DNA of 51,562 nucleotides from K23-9 sp964460665 (GCA_964460665.1 CAYWSL010000014.1:1-51562); one strand, 5' to 3'; shown: positions 27,218 through 36,138, counted from the first letter of the stretch. Made by a program: numbers and translations. Notes: generated from the sequence alone by a model not told the origin.

Positions 27218-27622
27218 GTGCCAACAAACACATACGAAACGTTGTTCATCTTGGACAGCAACCATTACGCTCGTGACCCAGGTGGCGTCAGCAAGCAGAT
27301 CGAAGACATCATTTCAGGTGCCGGTGGTAAGGTCCTGGTAAATCGATTGTGGATGGAGCAAAAACTTGCTTACCAAATCGATGGACACCAGAAAGGCACT
27401 TACTGGTTGACGTACTTCGAAATGGAAGGCCCCAACCTGACCAAAATCGCTCGTGCGTTCAAATTGTCCGAACCGATCTTGCGTGAATTGACGCTGAAAC
27501 TCGAGCCGCGGTTGGTCGATCCGATCTTGGCCAACGCTCGTGGCGAGACTCCCAAACCAGACGAAGAGCCCGAAGCAGACGCTCCTGAAACCGAAGCCAA
27601 CACCGAAACAGCACCTGCTTAG
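27218..27622 (+). CDS. rpsF: 30S ribosomal protein bS6
   Basis: The bS6 ferredoxin-like fold is seen in YETLFILDSNHYARDPGG, LWMEQKLAYQIDGHQKGTYW and ILRELTLKLEPRL. Translation starts at GTG 27218. A tail of about 28 Pro/Glu/Ala residues extends past the fold (134 residues in all). It lies 51 nt after pth and 111 nt before ssb. The bS18 partner gene, usually in this cluster, is absent. Confidence 0.95.
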   Translation: MPTNTYETLFILDSNHYARDPGGVSKQIEDIISGAGGKVLVNRLWMEQKLAYQIDGHQKGTYWLTYFEMEGPNLTKIARAFKLSEPILRELTLKLEPRLVDPILANARGETPKPDEEPEADAPETEANTETAPA

Positions 27623-27656
27623 TTCTTCGGTTTCCTAGTTTTTCTTGCATCGATTG

Positions 27657-27728
27657 ACCTAAGCTGTCAGCCGGTGTGTTACGTTCATTGTTAGTTTCAT
27701 TTCTTTTTCCACTCGATGCAGCTTAGGT
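27657..27728 (+). promoter_or_regulatory. Long-range inverted repeat masking the ssb ribosome site
   Basis: The 10-nt arms acctaagctg (27657-27666) and cagcttaggt (27719-27728) pair perfectly across a 52-nt loop. The right arm ends 5 nt before the ssb ATG and includes the only SD-like sequence (aggt), so folding could limit ssb translation. The regulatory role is inferred. Confidence 0.45.
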
Positions 27729-27733
27729 GAAAT

Positions 27734-28228
27734 ATGGCCAGCTATAACCGCGTCATCTTGGTTGGGAACCTGACACGCGACATTGAACTGAAGTACACAC
27801 AAGGCGGCACTGCTGTCACGGACATTGGCATGGCCGTGAACGATCGCAGAAAGTCCGCCACCGGCGAATGGATCGACGAAACAACCTTCGTCGACGTCAC
27901 CCTTTGGGGACGGACAGCAGAAGTTGCCAGCGAATATCTAGGAAAGGGCTCACCGATCTTGATTGAAGGTCGCCTGAAACTAGATACTTGGGAAACCGAT
28001 GGCCAAAAACGCAGCAAGCTTCGAGTCGTCTGTGACCGCATGCAAATGCTAAGTGGTGGTGGCGGAGGTGGTCGACCAAAAAACCAAAGTCAGAACTCCG
28101 GCCAAAGCTACGGAGGCGGTGGTGGTTCACAGCAATCAACACCACAAGGCGGTCCTCCAGCAGGACAGCGCGAAGCACAGCCCACTGGCGGTGGTGCTGG
28201 CTACGAAGATCCAGATATCCCGTTTTAA
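27734..28228 (+). CDS. ssb: Single-stranded DNA-binding protein
   Basis: The OB-fold (residues 1-110; YNRVILVGNLTRDIELKYT, WIDETTFVDVTLWGRTAE, EGRLKLDTWE) is followed by a Gly/Gln-rich linker and the conserved acidic tip DPDIPF that docks repair and replication partners. At 164 residues it is of normal size. It lies between rpsF and rplI, the usual context, where rpsR would normally follow. Confidence 0.97.
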   Translation: MASYNRVILVGNLTRDIELKYTQGGTAVTDIGMAVNDRRKSATGEWIDETTFVDVTLWGRTAEVASEYLGKGSPILIEGRLKLDTWETDGQKRSKLRVVCDRMQMLSGGGGGGRPKNQSQNSGQSYGGGGGSQQSTPQGGPPAGQREAQPTGGGAGYEDPDIPF

Positions 28229-28333
28229 GTCCTGCTGATTGACAGCAGGCAGTTTTCATAAGACACAACCGGGTCACCGAAAAGAGCGTGACCCAGCCAA
28301 CTAATTTACGTTGATGGAAGAGAGTGATTTCGG

Positions 28334-28870
28334 ATGCCTAAGACAAAAACCGGAAGAAAGTTCAAGCGACCCTTCAAGCGTTTGCCTCGCGGTGAAAACG
28401 GTGGCGTTCAGCTATTGCTGATCCACAACGTTGAACACCTTGGAAAGCAAGGCGACATCGTTGAAGTCAAATCAGGTTACGCATTGAACTACCTGCTGCC
28501 GCAAGGACTGGCGACAATCGCAACCGATCACCACAAGCGAATGGTCGACAAGCACCGCGAGAAATTGCGTGCCCTCGAACTTGAGAAACTGCAGAGCTAC
28601 CGCGATCTGGCCACTGAGCTCGGCAAGCAATCGATCACGATCGAAGCCAATGCCAACGACGAAGGTCACTTGTACGGAAGCGTCGGTGCTCACGAAATCG
28701 TCGACGCCCTCAAGGGCGCCGGTTTCGCGCTGGCAAACGACCAAATCCGGCTCGAAGGTCCGTTGCGTGAACTCGGCTTGTATACCGTAAAGGTTCACCT
28801 TCACAGCGAAGTCGATGCTAGCTTGAAAGTCTGGGTCGTCCCAACGGTGGCAGAAGAAGGCGAAAGCTGA
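28334..28870 (+). CDS. rplI: 50S ribosomal protein bL9 with basic N-terminal extension
   Basis: The bL9 body starts at residue 25 (VQLLLIHNVEHLGKQGDIVEV; GYALNYLLPQGLA) and runs to 178 with the usual long helix and C-terminal domain (GSVGAHEIVDAL; LRELGLYTVKVHLH). The first 24 residues are a Lys/Arg-rich addition (KFKRPFKRLPRG) absent from model bL9. The start is firm: ATG 28334 with ggaagagag upstream. I recall similar extensions in other planctomycete bL9 proteins, but cannot check this. A terminator follows. Confidence 0.95.
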   Translation: MPKTKTGRKFKRPFKRLPRGENGGVQLLLIHNVEHLGKQGDIVEVKSGYALNYLLPQGLATIATDHHKRMVDKHREKLRALELEKLQSYRDLATELGKQSITIEANANDEGHLYGSVGAHEIVDALKGAGFALANDQIRLEGPLRELGLYTVKVHLHSEVDASLKVWVVPTVAEEGES

Positions 28871-28904
28871 GCTTCAGCATTAGCCCAAAAGACAAATTAG
28901 CGCT

Positions 28905-28943
28905 AGCGGTTGTACGTGTCTCACGTACGACCGCTTGTTTTTT
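28905..28943 (+). terminator. Rho-independent terminator after rplI
   Basis: A 14-bp stem (28905-28918 with 28922-28935, one G-T pair) with a 3-nt loop is followed by tgtttttt. It closes the rplY-to-rplI run. Confidence 0.88.
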
Positions 28944-29303
28944 GTAGACACGAATGTCACCAGTTCGACGTCAGCAGTTGACTCATTTTGTGACTGAGTC
29001 TCACAAACGGATCGTTCGTGTTTCAATTTGCAAAGCGATGTTCTTGTTAGCGAATCACTCTTCGCTATCGGGCATGCCATTTATCACTAGGGGGGAAATT
29101 ACCTATCACCAACTCGAATTCGCTCTCGCGTAATGGTGTCATGGTCGATATTTTGACGGTGCAGGCGTGAGCGCCGCCCCACCTCAGCAATTCAGTGGCT
29201 TGGTCGTTCCCCGCGGCCTAAGTGATTAGCGATTGGTGGTCGTGCGAAGCTCGGTCCCGTGTTTTTTGATTGGGGATCAAGTCTAGAAGGGCGAGCTTTA
29301 TCT
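28944..29303. other. Intergenic region, no gene seen
   Basis: About 360 nt before the PAS-HTH regulator. It holds G-rich and A/T-rich patches and no convincing ORF; the promoter of the regulator is presumably here. Confidence 0.5.
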
Positions 29304-29978
29304 ATGGATGATTTCGATCAGGTCGTCCAACGTGTTACTTCGAATATCATCGCCTGCCTGGAATCCAGTGCAGAACTGGATGGTCTCATTGCCAATGAGA
29401 CTGATGCAATCTGCATTAAGTCGGTAGACAGCCGGATCCTGGTTGCCAATCGGTCCTACGAAAAGATGTTTTCCGACGACAAGGCCACGCTGGGCCGAAC
29501 AGGCAGCTCGTACTTAAACGAATCGGTAACGGAAGTCGCGAAACACTCCGACAAAATGCTTCTGAACGGTTCGCAGAAGATGCACTTTGACCACATTGGG
29601 CACGACTCAATGGGCCGCGATGTCCGCTTCCGGACTTACAAGCGGTCGCTACTGGGCATGGGGCACCCGACGATGGCGATTCTTTCGATCACACGAGTCA
29701 TGGAAGTGATCGGCAACTCAGGCGTTATCCGGCTTCGCAACTTGAAAGACCAGTGGCGACTCTTTTCGGCCCTAGACGACTTTGACCAGCAGATTGCGAT
29801 TGGCCTAGGACGTGGGGAGTCCGTGGCCAACATCGCGGCCCAGCACAGCGTGACAAAGAAGACGATCGAGAATCACCGAGCGTCGATCCTCAGAACGCTT
29901 TTTCTGGAGTCACCAGTCGATTTAATCAAGCTAGTCGTCCGCCTACAAGAAAACGGCTTCGGCGATTTCGGCGTTTAG
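29304..29978 (+). CDS. PAS domain - LuxR-type HTH regulator
   Basis: The 224-residue protein carries an N-terminal PAS-like sensor (ICIKSVDSRILVANRSYEKM; a core of about 100 residues) and a C-terminal LuxR/GerE helix-turn-helix (VANIAAQHSVTKKTIENHRA). It lacks a receiver domain, so it responds through the PAS ligand, not phosphorylation. ATG 29304 is preferred over GTG 29259, since an agaaggg-like ribosome site precedes it. It stands alone beside tRNA-Leu; its targets are unknown. Confidence 0.82.
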   Translation: MDDFDQVVQRVTSNIIACLESSAELDGLIANETDAICIKSVDSRILVANRSYEKMFSDDKATLGRTGSSYLNESVTEVAKHSDKMLLNGSQKMHFDHIGHDSMGRDVRFRTYKRSLLGMGHPTMAILSITRVMEVIGNSGVIRLRNLKDQWRLFSALDDFDQQIAIGLGRGESVANIAAQHSVTKKTIENHRASILRTLFLESPVDLIKLVVRLQENGFGDFGV

Positions 29979-30079
29979 TGAATCGTGCCGGCGTCACAAC
30001 CTAGCAATTTCCGCGATCTGCCCTCAAATTCCGGTATCCCCAAAACGAAATAGATTGCTACAATATGCTCTAGTAGTGC

Positions 30080-30161
30080 GGGGCCGTGGCGGAACTGGCA
30101 GACGCGCTGGATTTAGGATCCAGTCTCTTCGGAGGTGCAGGTTCGATTCCTGTCGGCCCTA
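30080..30161 (+). tRNA. tRNA-Leu (anticodon UAG)
   Basis: The 82-nt cloverleaf is complete: acceptor ggggccg/cggccct, D-arm with ggcggaactggcagac, anticodon stem ctgga/tccag with loop tttagga (anticodon TAG), long variable arm (ctcttcggag) as in class II tRNAs, and T-arm gcagg ttcgatt cctgt. The CCA is not encoded. A strong terminator follows at 30174-30207. Confidence 0.97.
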
Positions 30162-30173
30162 CTCAATCAAGAA

Positions 30174-30207
30174 AGGCTCTCAAGCAATACGCTTGGGAGC
30201 CTTTTTT
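30174..30207 (+). terminator. Rho-independent terminator after tRNA-Leu
   Basis: A 12-bp stem (aggctctcaagc with gcttgggagcct, one G-T pair), a 5-nt loop and a T run at 30202-30207. Confidence 0.9.
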
Positions 30208-30297
30208 CGTGCGTGTTGGCCTATCGTTGCTCGCTTCCCCTGGTAGTTCCACATGCCTCGAAACGAGGGCGCGCAGTTCACTGATTCGCTAGAAGCT

Positions 30298-30738
30298 TCA
30301 GTCCTCCGACGTCAAATACATTCGTAGGCGCTCGTTGATCAGGAATCGCCAGCCTTCGATGGCACTTTCGCGTCGGAACGCTGGATCGGAATCGTCAAAC
30401 GCTTCGACTACGGTATTGGTCAGCGTCAGCGTGGTCTGTTCGCCCGTGGATGCCAGCTCCCACGTCACGCATCCAACGCCCGGCATGTCCTTGTATCGCC
30501 AGTCATAGACGATTCGCTGCTGGTCAATCACTTCGGTGATCGCCCACAGGTGCAAGTAGTGCGTATCACCATGCTGGACATCAAACTGCGTTTGAAAGCC
30601 CTCGACGGGCTCAAATGACTCGATTTGCTCAAAGAACCATTTGCGCATGTGTTCTTTTCTAGTGATCGCGTTCCACACATCGCGAACTGGCAGCTGGAAG
30701 GACTGCTCTACGATGATCGGAGCATCGGTTGGTTTCAT
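30298..30738 (-). CDS. SRPBCC / AHSA1-like (START-fold) protein
   Basis: The 146-residue product has the AHSA1 pattern: IVEQSFQLPVRDVWNAIT at the start, then WFFEQIESFEPVEGFQTQFDV, strand VYDWRYKDMPGVGCVTWEL and a C-terminal helix GWRFLINERLRMYL. Such proteins bind hydrophobic ligands or act on Hsp90-like partners in the cytoplasm. It is monocistronic, and its ligand cannot be told. Confidence 0.87.
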   Translation of the reverse strand: MKPTDAPIIVEQSFQLPVRDVWNAITRKEHMRKWFFEQIESFEPVEGFQTQFDVQHGDTHYLHLWAITEVIDQQRIVYDWRYKDMPGVGCVTWELASTGEQTTLTLTNTVVEAFDDSDPAFRRESAIEGWRFLINERLRMYLTSED

Positions 30739-31078
30739 CGCGTTGCCTGTGATGTATGACGTGTGCTGATTTCATATCAGTTTACCAAAACGCGGGCGTC
30801 CCCCCAGCTGCATGGAGGGTTCTACGCCAGCAAGAGCCTTAAGTTGTTGCCTTTCATCAACGCTCAGTGCGAATGTGTTGAATAAACCAATCATCCTCGA
30901 TCCTTTGTATAGCCCTTCGTCGCAATTTGTTCCGTTTTTTTTGACTCTGGCGATTCCTGACATAGGGTTCAGTTAGAGGAAGTCCACCTCGACGACTCGG
31001 TGCGAATCGAGTTGAAATTTTGTCATCGAGGCGACTCGACCCTAGTCGAATCGCTTTACTGAAATAGAGAGATTAAAA
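30739..31078. other. Intergenic region upstream of the pilin gene
   Basis: A 63-codon minus-strand frame (30772-30963) could encode a small protein but has no recognisable motif and is not called. The right end (about 30979-31053) carries several tcga/agtcga-type small repeats close to the pilin leader, and presumably its promoter. Confidence 0.4.
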
Positions 31079-31258
31079 ATGAAGAACTTCACAAACAGCA
31101 TCGTTGAATTCCTGAAAGAAGAAGATGGCCCAACAGCAGTTGAGTACGCCGTCATGCTTGCTTTGATCGTCGTCGTTTGCTTGGCAGCCGTCGGTACTAT
31201 CGGTACTGAGTCGAAAGCTAAGTTCGAAGAAGTTGGTACAGCGATCAACGGCAACTAA
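31079..31258 (+). CDS. Flp/Fap-type pilin
   Basis: The 59-residue protein is a classic Flp pilin: short charged leader (KNFTNSIVEFLKEEDG), cleavage after Gly17 and Glu at +5 (G-PTAVEY), then a hydrophobic helix AVMLALIVVVCLAAVG. Prepilin peptidase processing and assembly into tight-adherence pili are expected. The ATG at 31079 is preceded by agagagatt. It is followed by a strong terminator and there are no tad genes near, so it is an orphan subunit. Confidence 0.92.
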   Translation: MKNFTNSIVEFLKEEDGPTAVEYAVMLALIVVVCLAAVGTIGTESKAKFEEVGTAINGN

Positions 31259-31338
31259 GCGCTAGTCGCTTAATGCCGGTAGGCCAATCGTTGGAGCCCC
31301 AGCTTTGGGAAACAGCGAAAGGTCCGCCACGACCACGA

Positions 31339-31374
31339 CTTCACCCCAGCCATTGGCTGGGGTGAAGTTTTTTT
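31339..31374 (+). terminator. Rho-independent terminator after the Flp pilin gene
   Basis: A perfect 13-bp stem (31339-31351 with 31355-31367, loop att) runs into seven T. The T run overlaps the stop codon of the minus-strand remnant at 31373-31375, so the stem may serve both strands. Confidence 0.93.
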
Positions 31375-31613
31375 ATGCCATGAATCGATCACGGTGCTCG
31401 GAGATCTTCTTCCAGATCTCGCCGACTGCGATACCGGCGCAGCGAGTGTCCCCGACAAGTTGCATGATCTCGTGTTGCCCTGGCGTCAGCTGGCCTTCGG
31501 GCTGCGAAACCGGGCAAGTGATCGGCGTCGACGACGGGATGTCGAGCGCTCGCTAGATTCCGCGCCAAACCCGCGTGATGTTCCAGCGTCAACGCAAGCA
31601 AAATGCCGATCAA
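31373..31613 (-). pseudogene. Frameshifted 3' remnant of a gene, minus strand
   Basis: Two adjoining minus-strand frames both read like protein. From 31613, a frame gives IGILLALTLEHHAGLARNLA; near 31545-31560 the sense switches to the frame ending in TAA at 31373-31375, which gives CPVSQPEGQLTPGQHEI, GIAVGEIWKKISEHRDRFMA and no internal stop back to 31553. A single-base deletion in aatctagcgagcg would fuse them. Upstream stops truncate the N-terminus. The family is not recognised. It is either decayed or carries a sequence error. Confidence 0.55.
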
Positions 31614-31727
31614 TGCGTCTTAGGCGTGTTTCGAACGACCGAGTTCTACACGGGTTCACGGCGAGGTTATCATGAGGGTAGGTCAACTGTTTCCCAACGC
31701 GGCCCAACCCCTCCCCGCAATCAGCCG

Positions 31728-34559
31728 ATGCCCGCCTTCTATTTAACATCGCCGCGCCTTCGAAACTTCGCTGCATTCAGCGTTCTGTTGGTCATTGTTT
31801 CGTTGGCTGACCAATCGGTGTGCTGGGCGGCTGATGAATCATCGTACGATAAATTATCGCACGACAAAGCCGAGCACCTGGAGTTCTTTGAAAAACAAAT
31901 TCGACCACTGCTGGTTCGACGTTGCTACGAATGCCATGCCGGCGATGAGCGCAGCGGTGGCTTGCTGCTTGATTCCCGCGATGGACTAATGCGCGGTGGC
32001 GACTCGGGGGCTTCGGTTGTCGTCGGCAAGCCCGAAAACAGTTTGCTGGTCGAAGCGGTTCTTTACAAAAACGAAGACCTGCAGATGCCACCAGACGGCA
32101 AGTTGCCAGATGCTGACATCGCCATTCTACAGCGTTGGGTCAAACTTGGTCTGCCCGATCCGCGCAAGGCCAAAGCCTCCGTCACAAGCGAACCGACGGG
32201 CATGAGCATCCAGGAAGGTCGGAAGTTCTGGGCGTTTCGCCCGGTCACGAATCCAGCGATCCCTGACGTGGACTCCGATTGGATCCAAACACCGATCGAT
32301 GCGTTCGTCCTATCGAAGCTTTCCTCCGCCGGTTTGACGCCAGCACCAAAAGCCGACCGCCGCACTCTGATCCGACGAATCACGTTTGACTTAATCGGCC
32401 TACCGCCCACACCAGCCGAAGTGGACGCGTTCTTGGCCGACGAGTCGCCCAATGCGATCAGCGACCTGGTCGAACGACTGCTCGCATCGCCCCACTACGG
32501 CGAACGTTGGGGACGGCACTGGCTGGACGTTGCACGATATGCCGATTCAAACGGACTGGACGAGAACTTAGCCTTCGGAACAGCCTGGCGGTACCGCGAC
32601 TACGTCGTGCAATCGTTTAACAACGACAAGCCGTTCAATCGGTTTTTGATCGAGCAGGTAGCGGGTGATCTATTGCCAACGGCAAACCGCGAAACGAAAA
32701 CGGCGACGGCGTTTCTTGCGTTGGGTGCCAAAGTGTTGGCGGAACCGGATCGTGAAAAACTGACCATGGACACGATCGACGAACAGCTTGACACGATCGG
32801 AAAAGCGTTCATGGGAATGACGCTAGGATGCGTTCGCTGCCACGACCACAAATTCGATCCGATCAAACAAACAGACTACTACGCGCTGGCCGCGATTTTC
32901 AAGAGCACGAAGACCTTCGGCGACACCAAGACCGGTGCGATCAAACACTGGCACGAACATTCGTTTACTTCCGACCAGCAGGCAGACGCGGTCGAGAAAG
33001 CCGACGCTCTGATCGCACAGAAAAAGAAGGCAGCGACGACATTCAAGAACGCTACCATCGCCGCGATTCGCGCTGACGCACAAAGCAAGGCCGCGGAATA
33101 CTTGGCCGCCGCCGCTCGGTTTGATCCTTCTGCGACGCTTAACGAAGTCGCCGCATTCGCGCAGCCCAGCGGGTTGCACCCGCGGATCCTGCACCATTGC
33201 CGTTTGCACTTGCAGTATCACCGCAGCGACGTTGTCTTCGGCAAATGGCATGAATTAGCCAGCCAAGGCTCTGACGCGGTGCGTGATCACTACGGCCCGC
33301 TGTTTCAAAAAGTGCAGACGGAATTTGATGCAGCCAAGAAACAAGATCAGGCGACGAAGAAACTCTCAGATGCGAAGTTAGAAGCGGTGCGAATCGCACT
33401 GAACGACAAGTCTGGATTTTTAGCGATCCCGCCGAAGCCTGAATTTGCTTTCGATCAGGATCAACTGGCAGAGTATTACGAACTGATGGAAGCCGCTCGG
33501 CTGGTTGAAAGCAGCGCGCCTGATGGCGACACGGTGATGGGAGTTGCCGAAGCTACCACGTTGGTGCACTTGCCCATTCACATTCGCGGCAGCCATCGTA
33601 ACATGGGGGATCCGGTTGCCCGCGAGTTTCCAGAGGTCATGCGAGTTTCGTCGGCGCGGCCAATCTTCCCGACAAATCAGAGTGGACGTTTGCAGCTTGC
33701 CAACTGGATGGCCAGTACACAACATCCGTTGACCGCGCGCGTGTACGCAAATCGTATTTGGCGTTGGCACTTCGGTCGCGGAATCGTGGGGACCACGGAC
33801 AACTTTGGCAAACTTGGCGACCGACCATCGCATCCAGAATTGCTGGATTGGCTGGCTCGTTACTTGATGCAATCCGGCTGGTCGACCAAGAGTATGCATC
33901 GTCTGATTGTGTCCTCCAGCACGTATCAGATGGCTTCTTCTGCGGACCTATTGAACGGAGCGGACCCAGTGAACGGAAACGAGGTCGATGTAGAAAATCG
34001 CTTGCTGTGGAAGTTTCCGATGCAACGATTGGAAGCGGAGCAGATTCGGGATTCGATTCTTTTCGTTTCGCAGCGGTTGGATAAAACGATGCAAGGCAAG
34101 ACCGTTCCGCTTCGCAATCGTCAATTTGTCTTCAACCATACTTCGGTTGACCATACGAAGTACGACAGCCTGCGCCGAGCGATCTACTTGCCGGTGATCC
34201 GCAACAATCTGTACACGCTGTTTTCTCAGTTTGATTTCCCCGACCCGACGATGCCGACGGGTAGTCGATCCAGCACCATCGTCGCGCCGCAGGCTTTGTT
34301 GATGATGAATTCCGGCTTGGTCATCGACAGTGCAAACTCGCTAGCGAAAACGATCGTCAGTGAAGCCAGGGGATCGGACCGAGTCGATTTGGCATATCAA
34401 AAAGCGTTTGGTCGCAAGGCGACGGACGCTGAAAAGTCGCGCGCCATCGCGTTTGTCAACCGATTGACGCAACGTTCCCAGACGGACGCGGAAGTCCAAG
34501 CTTGGGCGTTGTTTTGCCAGAGTTTATTTGCCAGTAACGAATTCGTTTTCATCAGGTGA
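31728..34559 (+). CDS. Exported PSCyt1/PSCyt2/PSD1 protein (DUF1549-DUF1553)
   Basis: The 943-residue product has a signal peptide (LLVIVSLADQSVCWAADE), a PSCyt1 heme-like domain with CYECH in RRCYECHAGDERSGG, DUF1549 (PSCyt2; FVLSKLSSAGLTPAPKADRR; RYADSNG; CVRCHDHKFDPI) and C-terminal DUF1553 (LANWMASTQHPLTARVYANR; SSSTYQ). CxxCH sites suggest c-type heme. Family members are numerous in planctomycetes and always beside a DUF1501 gene; the reaction is unproven. The start at ATG 31728 gives a proper leader; the open frame extends further upstream. The DUF1501 gene begins 4 nt after its stop. Confidence 0.9.
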   Translation: MPAFYLTSPRLRNFAAFSVLLVIVSLADQSVCWAADESSYDKLSHDKAEHLEFFEKQIRPLLVRRCYECHAGDERSGGLLLDSRDGLMRGGDSGASVVVGKPENSLLVEAVLYKNEDLQMPPDGKLPDADIAILQRWVKLGLPDPRKAKASVTSEPTGMSIQEGRKFWAFRPVTNPAIPDVDSDWIQTPIDAFVLSKLSSAGLTPAPKADRRTLIRRITFDLIGLPPTPAEVDAFLADESPNAISDLVERLLASPHYGERWGRHWLDVARYADSNGLDENLAFGTAWRYRDYVVQSFNNDKPFNRFLIEQVAGDLLPTANRETKTATAFLALGAKVLAEPDREKLTMDTIDEQLDTIGKAFMGMTLGCVRCHDHKFDPIKQTDYYALAAIFKSTKTFGDTKTGAIKHWHEHSFTSDQQADAVEKADALIAQKKKAATTFKNATIAAIRADAQSKAAEYLAAAARFDPSATLNEVAAFAQPSGLHPRILHHCRLHLQYHRSDVVFGKWHELASQGSDAVRDHYGPLFQKVQTEFDAAKKQDQATKKLSDAKLEAVRIALNDKSGFLAIPPKPEFAFDQDQLAEYYELMEAARLVESSAPDGDTVMGVAEATTLVHLPIHIRGSHRNMGDPVAREFPEVMRVSSARPIFPTNQSGRLQLANWMASTQHPLTARVYANRIWRWHFGRGIVGTTDNFGKLGDRPSHPELLDWLARYLMQSGWSTKSMHRLIVSSSTYQMASSADLLNGADPVNGNEVDVENRLLWKFPMQRLEAEQIRDSILFVSQRLDKTMQGKTVPLRNRQFVFNHTSVDHTKYDSLRRAIYLPVIRNNLYTLFSQFDFPDPTMPTGSRSSTIVAPQALLMMNSGLVIDSANSLAKTIVSEARGSDRVDLAYQKAFGRKATDAEKSRAIAFVNRLTQRSQTDAEVQAWALFCQSLFASNEFVFIR

Positions 34560-34563
34560 TGCA

Positions 34564-35967
34564 ATGAATGGATTTCGACTGTCGACACGCCGCCGCATGC
34601 TGAAAGCGTCCGCCGTTGGCTTCGGGCACTTGGCATTCAGTTCCATGATAGCCGACGCAGCCAATGCCGAATCGCCATTGGCCGCGCGTGTGCCGCATCT
34701 GCCAGCGCGTGCAAAACGGATCGTGTTTCTGTTCATGAAAGGCGGTCCATCGCATATTGACACGTTTGACCCCAAGCCAGAATTGACGAAGAACGATGGC
34801 AAGCCGCTACCTTTCGCGCTGCCGCGAGTGACGTTTGCGAAACAGACGAACTTGCTGAAGTCACCATGGAAGTTCAAGCAATACGGCGAAAGCGGTTTAC
34901 CGGTCAGCGAACTTTTTCCACACGTCGCCAAACACGTCGACGACCTTTGTGTGCTTCGATCGCTGCACGGATCGAACCCAGCGCACGGCGGGGCCTTGCT
35001 AAAAATGCATACCGGCAGCGATCAGTTCGTTCGCCCCAGTTTGGGTTCGTGGGTTACCTACGGACTGGGAACCGAAAACCAAAACTTACCAGCCTTTGTC
35101 ACGATCTGCCCCACCTTGGCGCACGGTGGTGTCAATAATTGGGGCGCGGCTTTCTTGCCGGCGTACTGCCAAGGAACACCGATCGGCAACGCCAGCTTGT
35201 CTGCTGCCAAGGCCAGCGTGAAGCACATCGCGAACGACCGCATTAACCTCGCAATGCAACGCGAGCAACTGGACTTAATCGCTTCGATGAATCGCGATCA
35301 CTTGGATGTCGCCGGTCACGATCAGGCACTCGAAGGGCGATTGAACTCCTTTGAACTGGCCTTCCGCATGCAGGCGACGATGCCCGAAGTGCAAGACCTT
35401 TCGAAAGAAACGCAGCACACCAAGCGGCTTTACGGTGTCGACGATCCTGTCACAGAGGACTTTGGCCGCCAGTGTTTGTTAGCACGGCGATTCTTAGAAC
35501 GCGGCGTCCGCTTTGTTCAAGTCACACATAGCGATAGCGAAGTTCAGTGGGACCAACACAGCAACTTGTACCAAGGGCACATCAAGAACGCCGCCGAAGT
35601 TGACAAACCGATCGCTGGTTTCTTAGCGGATTTGAAGTCGCGCGGATTGTTGAAGGACACGCTAGTGCTGTGGGGCGGCGAGTTTGGACGCACACCGACA
35701 GCTCAAGGCAACAATGGCCGCGACCACAATCCCCATGGTTTCACGATGTGGATGGCCGGTGGCGGTGTGAAGCCGGGATTCGCCTACGGAGCGACGGACG
35801 AATTCGGATACTACGCCACCGAAAATAAGATGCACGTGCACGACCTGCACGCCACCATTCTACATCTGCTGGGTCTGGACCACGAACGACTAACCTATCG
35901 CTACGCGGGCCGCGACTTCCGCCTGACAGACGTAGCGGGCCAAGTCGCTAAAGGCATCTTGGCCTAG
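34564..35967 (+). CDS. DUF1501 exported protein
   Basis: The 467-residue protein starts with a Tat-type twin-arginine signal (STRRRMLKASAVGFG) and carries FLFMKGGPSHIDTFDPKPEL, the DUF1501 signature of the alkaline-phosphatase-like fold, plus the LWGGEFGRTPTAQG and GRDHNPHGFT metal-site segments. It forms a coupled pair with the preceding cytochrome gene (4-nt gap), which suggests joint periplasmic function. Substrate unknown. Confidence 0.93.
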   Translation: MNGFRLSTRRRMLKASAVGFGHLAFSSMIADAANAESPLAARVPHLPARAKRIVFLFMKGGPSHIDTFDPKPELTKNDGKPLPFALPRVTFAKQTNLLKSPWKFKQYGESGLPVSELFPHVAKHVDDLCVLRSLHGSNPAHGGALLKMHTGSDQFVRPSLGSWVTYGLGTENQNLPAFVTICPTLAHGGVNNWGAAFLPAYCQGTPIGNASLSAAKASVKHIANDRINLAMQREQLDLIASMNRDHLDVAGHDQALEGRLNSFELAFRMQATMPEVQDLSKETQHTKRLYGVDDPVTEDFGRQCLLARRFLERGVRFVQVTHSDSEVQWDQHSNLYQGHIKNAAEVDKPIAGFLADLKSRGLLKDTLVLWGGEFGRTPTAQGNNGRDHNPHGFTMWMAGGGVKPGFAYGATDEFGYYATENKMHVHDLHATILHLLGLDHERLTYRYAGRDFRLTDVAGQVAKGILA

Positions 35968-36138
35968 TCGGCATGCAATACGAGCCAGCAGTAGAAGAGG
36001 GGCTCGGCGGTCGGTGCGCACCGATTCTGCCGCAAAGCGTTCGGGCACATTCTTGACCTGAAAAAGGTGGCGTTTTCTGTATCGTGGCCTACGTTTAGGT
36101 AGCGTTCTGCGCCTATCGCCCTCCTCACGACAACCATC

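Noticed and set aside
30772..30963. 63-codon minus-strand frame upstream of the pilin gene
   Set aside because: Ribosome-site-like sequence exists for an internal ATG but no recognisable motif; not enough to call a gene.
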